A DNA stretch of 64,000 bases from Gautieria morchelliformis. Its lineage: Eukaryota > Basidiomycota > Agaricomycetes > Gomphales > Gomphaceae. Numbering within the stretch: position 1 is the first letter of the stretch; every line of letters begins with the position of its first letter. Positions 56,077 to 64,000 of this stretch are shown here, in pieces. The stretch is taken from contig WHVA01000203.1 of assembly GCA_015179125.1 (NCBI GenBank), positions 119,073-183,072 of the forward strand, written 5' to 3'. The notes under the pieces are model-generated. The model was given only the letters and a program-made list of their open reading frames with translations, did not search any database and was not told where the DNA came from. The position numbers were made by a program, and so were the translations under genes.

Positions 56077-59000
56077 TTAATATATTCCGATTTGCTCGTT
56101 GAGAATCTTCACTCTAGGACTAGGAAGTCCTTTAGTGAGGATATCTGCCAACATTTGTTCGGTTGGCAAATAAACGAGCTTGGCTTGTTGCTTTTTGATT
56201 ATATCTCGAAGGAAATATAATCGGATGTCGAAATGTTTGGTTCTCGTGTGTTGTTGGGTGCCATACGTGATGGCAATGGCTGATTGATTGTCTGAATAAA
56301 CTTGGATGGGTCTGTTCAGTGGTTGGAATATTTCAGAAATAAAATGGCGCATCCAAAGAGCCTCTTTGCCCGCATGGGTCAGGGCGACGAATTCGGCTTC
56401 AGTTGATGAGAGGCCTACTATCGACTGTTTCTGGCAACTCCATGAAACAGTGCCTCCATCAATCTGAAATAAGTATGCCGAATACGAACGCCTATGACTC
56501 TGTGAACCCCAATCCGCATCTGAATACCCCATCAAGCCGTCTTGATTTCTTCCAAGTGTGAGTTTGTAATACTTCGTGCCTTTCAAATATTTGAAGACAC
56601 GTTTGACTGCATTCCAGTGTGTGCCACCTGGATTTTCAAGGAATTGCAAGAGTAATGACACCGCAAATGCAATGTCAGGTCGAGTGGCTACAGCCGCCCA
56701 CATCAGTGATCCTATAGCTTGCCTGTATGGAAACTTCGACATGGCTTTCTTGCCTCTCTCTGTAGAAGGACATTGGTCTTTAGATAATTTTACGGCTGGA
56801 TCAAGAGGCGTAGCATAAGTCTTTGCATCTTCGAGATTAAATTTTTTGATGATCTTCTCGATGTATGCAGGTTGTGAAATTGCAATGGTCTTCTTCTGCC
56901 AGTCTCTTTCGATTTTGAGATTCAATAGCCAATGAATCTCGCCTAGATCTTTCATACTGAAGACCTGAGCAAGATCTCGTTTGACTTCGTCCAGGACTGA
57001 CTGATTCTCAGCTGTGATGGTAAGGTCGTCCACAGCTGTTGCAATGATCACATGCCCCTTTCCGCCACGTCTATAAAATACAGCCCCATCTGTGGCTGAC
57101 GTAGTGAATCCTAACTTGTGGAATTCACCACTTAGACGTTTATACCATTCTCTTCCAGATTGCTTGAGGCCATAGAGTGCTTTCTTCAAAAGTAGCACTT
57201 CGCCTTTGTCTCCTGACTCATATCCATACGGCTGCTTCATGTAAATAGGTTCGGGCAACGTAGCATTGAGGTATGTATAGTCTACGTCCATTTGATGAAT
57301 AGGCCAGTCATTCCTAGCAGCAATGGCGCATATGATCCGTAGGGAGGATAACCGAGCAACAGGTGAGTATGTCTCATCATAGTCGACTCCAAACTTCTGT
57401 GTGAAGCCTTGGGCGACCATTCTCGATTTAGGTACTATTGGTTTCCCTTCTGGATTACGCTTCCAAAGGTAGACCCATTTATTACCGACAATATTGGCTC
57501 CAGGAGGTGGTTTGGCTCGTTCCCACACTCCCTTGTCGATTAGGGCCTCATACTCTTTGTCCATTGATTTCTTCCATATAGGATTATTCAGAGCTTCGTC
57601 TGCATTGCTAGGTTCAATTTGACTCAAATCCGGCGCCTTGTTATTGTTTTGACCGTCGGTTAGAAACGCACTGATGGCACACTCATAGTTACTGATGCCA
57701 TCAATCTCGGAGGATAATTCTTGGTCGAATAAAATTTCTTTATGGTCCTCAATGTCCTCGTAAGCTAGCGTAGTCATATGTGCGCCAGCTTGTCTCTGGG
57801 TTTGAGATCTTGTTACGGGACCTGATGGGGCCGGCTGCACTTGTTGTTGACGGATCCTTTCGCTTCTCCTTATCGGTTCAGCTTCTCTAGGTCTGTCATC
57901 AACTCCCTGAATAGGTTGCAGCTTTTCAAGATATTCCTCCGGTGCACTTTCATCAATTTCTTCGATCTTTGCCTCTTCGCTGACTAAGCGACCGGGCACA
58001 GGCACTGATGCCGGAATGGCCTTCTTCTCTTCTTTAGACGTAGGTAGCTTGGATTCCTCAATAGAAATGATTGGGACCTTTCCCTTCTTCATCTCTGAAT
58101 CAAACACAACATTCCGCTCGACAGAAACTTTGTGCGAGTCAGGCCAATAAACATAATGACCATGGCTCTGCGCAGAAATTCCTATCCACCGAGCTCTCTT
58201 GGCACGAGCTGCCAATTTATCTCCCTGAGTGATTTTAACGTAAATTTCAGTTCCCCACGCGTGAATGTCTTTGAGATTCGGTTTTTCATGGTGAATCATC
58301 TCGTAGGGCGTTTTATCTGGTAGAGCTCTTGTATGCGTCCTGTTCCTAAGATAATTGGCATGCTGTATCGCATAGCCCCATAATATCTTAGGAAGGCCTG
58401 ATTCTAGCAGCATGGCATGAGTTCTCTCAGTGAGAGTTCGGTTCAGGCGTTCCGCAACACCATTGGACTCTGGTGTGTCGTGTACCGTCAACTGATGCTT
58501 CGTGCCTTGTTTGGCTAGATGCTGTTCGAATTCAGAGCTCGTATACTCGCCCCCTCGATCAGAAACAAGTGCCTTGATGTGCACATTTCTCTGTCGAAGC
58601 ATTAAAGCCTCGTAGAGCTTGTACTTTGAGAATGCTTCTGATTTGTTCGCCATGAGATAGATCACCGATTCTCTTGAGTAATCATCGATAAAGGAGACAT
58701 AATATGACTTCTTATCGATCGTGAGGTGTCTTGCAGGTCCCCAGACATCAGAATAAATTCTGTCACCGAATTTTGATGTTCGGTCTCTGGGTTCTCGAGG
58801 AAGAGGTTTGCGCGCAATCTTGGCCTGAATACACGCATCACAGACAATTCTATCGCCTGTGGAGCTCAGTTCAATGCCCAATATCATGCCATGATTTAAT
58901 AGATGTTGTAGGGACTTCTGCGAGATGTGCCCCATCTTTTGATGAATTTCCATGGCAGATAAACACATATGGGCTTGAGCACTTGGTGACTGGAGGTCTA

Positions 59001-60321
59001 GTCGGTATAAGCCATTGACTTTCGGTGCTTGCATCAATACTTTTCCAGCAGCATTAGATATTGTGCATTTCTGGCCACCGAGTCGAATGTCGTAGCCAGC
59101 ATCATCGCACCGACCGATCGAGACGAGGGTAGCAGCAATTTTAGGTGCATAGTATGTATCTTGCAACGTGACTTCTACTGTTCTATCTCCAACCTTATTG
59201 GATAATACGAGCAGTCCTGAGCCGAAGGCATCAAAGGTACCTTTGTTGGCTGCTCGGATAGTCCTCGGCTGTGAGAATTGACAGTAGTTCCTCAATAAAT
59301 TTTTGTGAGGAGTCATATGCGATGTCGTTCCGGTGTCGAGTATAACTATAACTCCTGAGGATGTGCTCAAATTGAAATTAGAGCACTCGTCGAAATTGGT
59401 GAAGGCAAGATGCCCGTCACCACTTTCCTCAGAAGTAGACTCTTCTTCGGCAACATTCGCTTTTGCTTTACCCTTCTTCTTCTTCTTGCCTTTGGCTTTC
59501 TTCTTCTGACGTGGTCCTTGACCTTCTTTACCACCTCCTTTAGCCCAGCAATTTTCGATGGAATGTCCAGGCTTTTTGCAGTTGGTGCATACATGCGCCT
59601 TCTGCCCCTTCTGGTCCTTCTTAGTAGATGAACCAATAAACACCTGCTCTTCTTGCGGGAGTGTTTTCTTCCTGTCATACTGAGCCTTTAGTACCCTAAT
59701 AATATTATCAGGGACCAATGGCATCCCGCATTCTTCAAGCGAAGTGGTAAGGGCGTTCATGACTGCCTCATAGGATGGTGGAAGTGATGCAAGGATGATG
59801 TCCATGAATTCTTCTTCGGAAACTCTGGCTCCCATCTCATTAAGACGAGCATATAGGTCTTGGGCCTTGTCCAAATGATCTCTCAAGTCTCCATCCTCAG
59901 GACATCTCATACTGCGGAGTTGTCTCTGCAGGCTGGTGAGGACCATCTTGGGCTTTTTGGTCATTTCATTGACCAGTGCATCCCAAGTCTCTTTTGCTGT
60001 CTTCTGCTTCTGTAGCATCAGGGCTAATGACTCTGACACTGAGACGATGATTTGGGTCTTGGCTTGTCCTTCTCTAGCAAGGTATCTCTCCAGCTTCTCC
60101 TCGGCCTTATCCATCTGAGTTTCCTCAGCTTCTGTTAGAATATGGCCTGGGGGCATGACTGGAGGATCAGGAGGTCGAGTGACTCTCCCTTCTACATGCT
60201 TGAGTAGATTTTTGGACTCGAAATAGCTGATGAGAGTAGCTCGCCACAATGGCCAATTACTTCCATCAGTAGCAAGCTTCTCAACACCCAATAGCTTCTC
60301 AGAAGTGTCTCCGGGGCCCAT
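56077..60321 (-). CDS. Copia gag-pol polyprotein
   Basis: 1414 aa in one frame. Order of parts: gag (UBN2-like, DGSNWPLWRATLISYFESKN), CCHC zinc knuckle (CTNCKKPGHSIENC), protease (VILDTGTTSHMTP), GAG-pre-integrase (HQKMGHISQKSLQHLLNHG), integrase (RIYSDVWGPARHLTIDKKSY, SDRGGEYTSSEFEQHL, PESNGVAERLNRTL), a variable linker, reverse transcriptase (KSRMVAQGFTQKFGVDYDET, VARLSSLRIICAIAARNDW, YGLKQSGREWYKRLSGE) and RNase H (GYSDADWGSQSHRRSYSAYL, LSSTEAEFVALTHAGKEALW). This is the usual Ty1/Copia order with integrase before RT. gag and pol are fused in one frame, so no frameshift signal is needed. Looks whole. Confidence 0.93.
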   Translation of the reverse strand: MGPGDTSEKLLGVEKLATDGSNWPLWRATLISYFESKNLLKHVEGRVTRPPDPPVMPPGHILTEAEETQMDKAEEKLERYLAREGQAKTQIIVSVSESLALMLQKQKTAKETWDALVNEMTKKPKMVLTSLQRQLRSMRCPEDGDLRDHLDKAQDLYARLNEMGARVSEEEFMDIILASLPPSYEAVMNALTTSLEECGMPLVPDNIIRVLKAQYDRKKTLPQEEQVFIGSSTKKDQKGQKAHVCTNCKKPGHSIENCWAKGGGKEGQGPRQKKKAKGKKKKKGKAKANVAEEESTSEESGDGHLAFTNFDECSNFNLSTSSGVIVILDTGTTSHMTPHKNLLRNYCQFSQPRTIRAANKGTFDAFGSGLLVLSNKVGDRTVEVTLQDTYYAPKIAATLVSIGRCDDAGYDIRLGGQKCTISNAAGKVLMQAPKVNGLYRLDLQSPSAQAHMCLSAMEIHQKMGHISQKSLQHLLNHGMILGIELSSTGDRIVCDACIQAKIARKPLPREPRDRTSKFGDRIYSDVWGPARHLTIDKKSYYVSFIDDYSRESVIYLMANKSEAFSKYKLYEALMLRQRNVHIKALVSDRGGEYTSSEFEQHLAKQGTKHQLTVHDTPESNGVAERLNRTLTERTHAMLLESGLPKILWGYAIQHANYLRNRTHTRALPDKTPYEMIHHEKPNLKDIHAWGTEIYVKITQGDKLAARAKRARWIGISAQSHGHYVYWPDSHKVSVERNVVFDSEMKKGKVPIISIEESKLPTSKEEKKAIPASVPVPGRLVSEEAKIEEIDESAPEEYLEKLQPIQGVDDRPREAEPIRRSERIRQQQVQPAPSGPVTRSQTQRQAGAHMTTLAYEDIEDHKEILFDQELSSEIDGISNYECAISAFLTDGQNNNKAPDLSQIEPSNADEALNNPIWKKSMDKEYEALIDKGVWERAKPPPGANIVGNKWVYLWKRNPEGKPIVPKSRMVAQGFTQKFGVDYDETYSPVARLSSLRIICAIAARNDWPIHQMDVDYTYLNATLPEPIYMKQPYGYESGDKGEVLLLKKALYGLKQSGREWYKRLSGEFHKLGFTTSATDGAVFYRRGGKGHVIIATAVDDLTITAENQSVLDEVKRDLAQVFSMKDLGEIHWLLNLKIERDWQKKTIAISQPAYIEKIIKKFNLEDAKTYATPLDPAVKLSKDQCPSTERGKKAMSKFPYRQAIGSLMWAAVATRPDIAFAVSLLLQFLENPGGTHWNAVKRVFKYLKGTKYYKLTLGRNQDGLMGYSDADWGSQSHRRSYSAYLFQIDGGTVSWSCQKQSIVGLSSTEAEFVALTHAGKEALWMRHFISEIFQPLNRPIQVYSDNQSAIAITYGTQQHTRTKHFDIRLYFLRDIIKKQQAKLVYLPTEQMLADILTKGLPSPRVKILNEQIGIY

Positions 60322-60326
60322 AACCC

Positions 60327-60832
60327 TGTAGAGGACAGGAATTATAGGCAGTAGGTATGGACTTGTTATTCAAAAGAATAGACTAGAAATCTAGAAATCA
60401 ATTCACTCTCTCAGTGAATTTAGTGGTCACTATAAATATATTATACACTACCTAGAAATCAATTCACTACAGAGGATTTCTAGGTCAATAAATGCAAAGA
60501 CTACTAGACTAATTTACTTGCCTCTCTCAGTGAATTTAGTGGTCACTGAGAGAGGGGGAAATGTGTTCCACTGCGCATGTACTACTACCCGGCCCTTTAG
60601 CGCCCAAGAGCTCGCGCGTCGAAGTCATTTCAGACTCCGCTGGGTGCAGCCGCTTGTGAAAGTAGGAATAACAAGATGAAATAGAGAGATAAGGAATGAG
60701 TGGAAAATTTCGAAAATAACCAGAGAAATGGATGCATAATACAAGAACAATGTGAGAAGAAGTTGGAAGGCCACACAACAAATTGGATATATTATGCTTG
60801 ATTTTGGTGCAGGAGCATAAATGCACCCAACA
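60327..60832 (-). repeat. 5' LTR of the Copia element
   Basis: 506 bp, identical by eye to the 3' LTR. On the minus strand it starts TGTTGGGTGCATTTATGCTC. A diverged relative lies at 34035-34418. Confidence 0.92.
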
Positions 60833-61116
60833 TCGAGTACGGGGGCCGGTATCTGGAGGTGGCCAGGGGTACTGAAAGAACAAGGGAGGAGGGTTGCGGA
60901 TGTTGCGGATGTCGGAATAGAGTCGGAGGTGGCGCGGAGGTGGCGCAGAGGATGTGCGGAGGTGGCGGAGATGGTTGATCGGAACAGTCGTAACAGTATC
61001 TCCCTTTCAAGGTCGAGCCCTGCGAGACCACATATCGGGTCACGTGACCTGTGAACAAAACACGTCGGAGTTTGAAAGAAAGGCGGGAGAAACATCATGT
61101 TGATTTCTGATCCATC

Positions 61117-62321
61117 ATGAGCTCTCTTCCTGAATTCTCGAAAATGACCAGCGCTCAGATGAAAGAGCATTTTGCCAACGTTCTCGCCGAGAAGGAGCTG
61201 GCGGAAAAGCGCGAGGCTGAGGAGGCGGCGAAAAAAGAGAAGGAACGACTGGAGGAGATGCGCAGGGAGGAAGAGCACAGGGAAAAAGAGCGCAAGGACC
61301 AGGAGGAACACGATTGACTGGAATGCGAGCGCGAAGACCGCGAGCGCTAGCTTGAGCGCATCGAGCGCGAACGTGAGGAGAGGGAGGCCGAAGAAGATGC
61401 GGAGAAGCTTGCGGAGGAGCAAGCTGCTGCGGAAATGGCCACCGCGGAGAAGGCAGAGGAAATTCGCAAGTCGCAGAAAGTAAGTGTTTCTTGTTCTTGA
61501 CGGTATGGAGTTGACCATCGGAACAGGAAAATGCTGCGGACGTGGACCAGGAGTCCGAGCGGAGTGGACCTCCGTCAGAAACATCGCCGGAAGAAACCCC
61601 GAGGCCAATGAACAAGGGCAAAGGGAAGGCGATGGCGGAATGGCGGGCGGCGCAGGAGGAGAAACAGCGCTGGAAGGAGAGGGCCAAGAGGAAGGCTCCG
61701 GAAGAAGACGGCGCATTGCAGCCTAGCTGTGATGCCTGTCTTGAGAAAGGTCTTCCGTGCGTATGGGATTTGGTGGGAAAGGCCACGGCCTGTAATCGCT
61801 GCAAGGACGCGAAGCGGGCATGTGTGGTCGACGGGTTTAAGGCCCGGGTGACGGCCAAGCGGAGGAAAACCGGAGGATCAGAGGTTGGCTCGGAAAAGTC
61901 TACTCAGGGCGCGCGGAAGCCCTTGTCCAGGGCTGCCAAGGCCAGGGGAGTCCAGGACGGGCTGGAGGCAAGCGGAAGTGGGACGACGCGGGAGGAGCAG
62001 GTGGCGGATCCGCTTGTAGATATCGCCAGGTCGCTCCGGGGACTGCTTCGACAGGGGGAGCAGGTGTTGCAGATGCATCACCACTTCTACCTGGCAGTCG
62101 CGGATCGGCTTGGTGCGTACGAGGGCCAATTTGACCGGATTGTTGCGGAACTGAGGTGGATGCAGGAGAGGGACGACTCGGAAGTGGAGGCGGAAGTGTC
62201 TGAGGGCGAGGTCCAGGACGTGCAGAGGTTTGCAGAGGAGTATGGGCGGAACGGAAACGCGGAGGATCCAGAAGCGGAAGACTGGGCGGGCTTTGGTGAG
62301 GACACAATGGAGGACGACTAG
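61117..62321 (+). pseudogene. Antisense extra ORF of Gypsy-2: coiled coil plus Zn(II)2Cys6-like cluster
   Basis: Plus-strand coding region opposite to the element's own genes, between pol and 3' LTR. It starts MSSLPEFSKMTSAQMKEHFA about 120 bp from the LTR edge, runs through a highly charged Glu/Arg/Lys coiled coil, and after a candidate intron (donor GTAAGT, acceptor ACAG) continues to a six-cysteine block: CDACLEKGLPCVWD and then CNRCKDAKRACVVDG, the spacing style of fungal binuclear zinc clusters. Basic residues follow (KRRKTGG), then helices and an acidic tail. Its end faces the end of pol, about 130 bp away. Lightly broken, about two breaks in the coiled coil. The role is unknown; DNA binding or control of the element is a guess. 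Confidence 0.65.
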
Positions 62322-62449
62322 GGGTCGGAAATGACATGTAGAATAGATTTCTTGGAACGTCGGAACTAGAGTAGTGAAAGAATTAATCGGATTGACTTGT
62401 GACTGAAAGAGTGAAAATGGAGTAGGATGGCGGAAATGGTGGGGACAAC

Positions 62450-64000
62450 TTAATGCGCGAGAAGGGGTCCGGGCTTGGCAGGGTATGCCTTGTGGAAATC
62501 TGAGACGATTTCGGAGGTGTGGTCGAGTTCCGTGGCGGAAATCCAGGAAGTCTCTTTGTCGGTTTTCATAGCCTGCCCACTTGACTAGGTACTGGAGTTG
62601 GCAGTGGTATCGTCTGTCTAGCTTGGAGTTGAGAATTTCCGAGATCTCATATTCCGGTTCTCCGTCGATGACAACTGGCGGAGGCGGAGGTTGTTCTCGA
62701 TTCGGAATTGTATTCGCAACTGCGGGCTCAAGCATGGAGACATGGAACACCGGGTGTACTGCGCGCATATTGTCAGGAAGTCTGAGAGTGAAAGAACGAC
62801 TGCCGGCCTTAGCGATGATCTCGTAAGGGCCAAGGTATTTCTCAGAGAGCTTCTTCGAGGGGCGAGTGGTGTGGAAGTTTTCAGCTTTGACAAAGACTTT
62901 GTCGCCTATCTCGAATGCCGGTTGCGGAAGTCGTTTCCGATCGGCGGAAGTTTGGTATCTCTTTTGTGCAGCAGAAATGTTCTCTCGGAGGTGCTGGTGA
63001 AGGTCGTCGAGTTCCACAACGAAATCTCGGGCTCTTGCAGAGGCGAGGTCGCGTTCAGGGTGGATGGCGAGATTCGGGTGGTAGCCCTTATTGGCGTAAA
63101 AGGGTGAAATTCCGGTGGTAGCGGAAGGCGCATTGTTGTAGGCAAATTCCGCGAGCGGAAGGAGGTCGGACCAATTGCTGTGTTGATAATTGCAATAGAC
63201 GCGGAGATACTGCTCAAGGGTCTGATTAGTATGTTCCATTTGTCCGTCTCCTTTGGGGTGATAACCGGAAGTGAAATGGAGCTTCATGTCGAGAGCATTG
63301 CCGAGTGTGCGGAAAAACGATGACACGAATTCTGATCCACGGTCGGAAGTGACATGGGAAGGGATTCCGTGCTTGGAAAAGACCTGGAGCACGAAGAGCT
63401 GTGCGAGCTGGGCGGAAGTGATGGTGTCGTAGGTCAGAATAAAGATGGACTGCTTTGTGAGGCGGTCAACGATCACTAGAATGGTATCATAGCCAGATGA
63501 CTTAGGAAGTTTCTCAATGAAATCCATGGATATCGAATTCCACGGTTGTTCCGGGATCGGGAGTTGCTTCAGGAGGCCGTAGGGTTTGTGACGTTGAGGC
63601 TTGGCTCGCATACAGGTGGTGCATGACTTGCAGTAGTCTTGGACCATCGTGCGGAGGAGGGGCCAAGTATAGGTACGTCGGATTATGTCGAGGGTTTTGT
63701 TCTGGCCTTGGTGTCCTGAGAGCGGATGATCGTGGCTTTGCTGGAGCACGCGAAGTCGTAGATCGTTGGTATCCGGAACGTAAATCCGGGACTTGTACCG
63801 GAGAAATCCGTCGGAATCGAGGGACCATCCAGGACTGGTGGGGTCATCGAGGTGGGCTGCGGAGATGGGGTCGGAACGAACTGCGGAACGGATGTCAGAA
63901 TGGAGAGACTCGGTGTCCATAATGATTGAGGCGCGGAGTAGTGGAAACTGCAATGCTGTGGCACGCAGGGACGATGCCAGTTGCTCAGTAGAGAATACTG
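62450..64000 (-). pseudogene. Gypsy-2 pol, integrase and chromodomain part
   Basis: Minus-strand integrase with H2C2 finger (about 63740-63590), catalytic core (63560-63080), C-terminal domain (SEKYLGPYEIIAKAGSRSFT, HPVFHVSMLEPAV) and chromodomain near 62610-62460. Typical of Tf1/Tcn-like chromoviruses. One or two breaks are present toward the end. The upstream RNase H and RT are beyond the window. Confidence 0.83.

Larger units (their letters stand above)
55558..60832 (-). mobile_element. Whole-looking Copia retrotransposon with target duplication
   Basis: 5275 bp with two 506-bp LTRs (55558-56063 and 60327-60832), TGT...ACA ends, and the target duplication TCGAG on both sides (55553-55557 and 60833-60837). 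One continuous gag-pol ORF fills the interior. A polypurine tract (gcttgagggggcg on the minus strand, 56064-56077) adjoins the 3' LTR, and the ORF begins 6 bp from the 5' LTR. I read the two LTRs as identical, so the insertion is very recent. No breaks seen. It lies in the 3' LTR of Gypsy-2. Confidence 0.93.
55029..60995 (-). repeat. 3' LTR of Gypsy-2, interrupted by Copia
   Basis: On the plus strand it begins TGTTACGTATCG at 55029 and ends AGTCGTAACA at 60995, so it has the inverted ends TGTTACG/CGTAACA. Leaving out the Copia element and one target copy, it is about 687 bp (55029-55557 plus 60838-60995). The polypurine tract of Gypsy-2 adjoins the right end. It abuts Gypsy-1 on the left. Confidence 0.75.
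55029..64000 (-). mobile_element. Gypsy-2: chromodomain Gypsy element with antisense ORF, continuing past the window
   Basis: In minus orientation: integrase and chromodomain (64000 to about 62450), a convergent extra ORF on the plus strand (61117-62321), a polypurine tract (about 60996-61010) and a 3' LTR (60995 to 55029) that contains the Copia insertion. Integrase landmarks: HDHPLSGHQGQNKTLDIIRR, CKSCTTCMRAKPQRHKPYG, SMDFIEKLPKSSGYDTILVI, VTSDRGSEFVSSFFRTLG, NNAPSATTGISPFYANKGYH; chromodomain QYLVKWAGYE. RT, gag and 5' LTR lie beyond the right edge. The visible part has about one to three breaks, so it is young to middle-aged. Confidence 0.82.

Noticed and set aside
1-64000. tRNA or rRNA genes
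   Set aside because: I scanned for the T-arm consensus and found no case with matching arms; none is called.

Overview
The window looks like nuclear DNA of a wood-decay-type mushroom (Basidiomycota, Agaricomycetes, probably Polyporales or close). Reasons: many spliceosomal introns of about 40-60 nt, microexons, small secreted proteins, an aryl-alcohol-dehydrogenase-like reductase, and the basidiomycete transposon families Plavaka, Helitron, chromodomain Gypsy and Copia. The order is an inference from style; no rRNA or marker gene is present.

Left part (1-28.8 kb) is ordinary gene space with long spacers. In order: the 3' end of a Bbc1/AIM3-like actin-patch protein (+); a short unknown nuclear-type protein (-); a small secreted DUF5648-like protein (+); a head-to-head pair of related unknown small secreted proteins (- and +); an aldo-keto reductase with seven exons (+); the AMPK/Snf1 beta subunit (-); a Ste7/Fuz7-type MAP kinase kinase (-); a GNAT acetyltransferase (-); an eight-exon arrestin-like protein (+); and a Berberine-bridge-type FAD oxidoreductase (-). 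Most were rebuilt exon by exon from splice sites, since the single-frame reading hides them. Two are signalling genes (energy sensing, pheromone/mating MAPK cascade). The spacers hold three long fold-back sequences and one 117-bp tandem repeat.

Right part (28.8-64 kb) has no host gene and is a nested heap of transposable elements. A decayed Plavaka DNA transposon (28.8-34.8 kb) carries a solo Gypsy LTR with a 5-bp target duplication and a Copia LTR remnant. Next is a 5'-truncated Gypsy pol (Gypsy-4, +), cut by Gypsy-3 (-) with a 122-bp LTR. Gypsy-3 carries an extra sense ORF between pol and its 3' LTR. That ORF is split by an unknown element X, itself split by a Helitron (39838 to about 46247). 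The pol end of Gypsy-3 is interrupted by Gypsy-1 (+), whose 3' end is interrupted by Gypsy-2 (-). The 3' LTR of Gypsy-2 is interrupted by a whole-looking Copia element (55558-60832) whose two LTRs I read as identical. The relative ages follow from the nesting, the Copia being the youngest.

Most unusual items: an antisense ORF with coiled coil and a Zn(II)2Cys6-like cysteine cluster between pol and 3' LTR of Gypsy-2; the Gypsy-3 third ORF in the same place but sense; and five 144-bp modules in front of the Helitron genes, each carrying a complete candidate intron.
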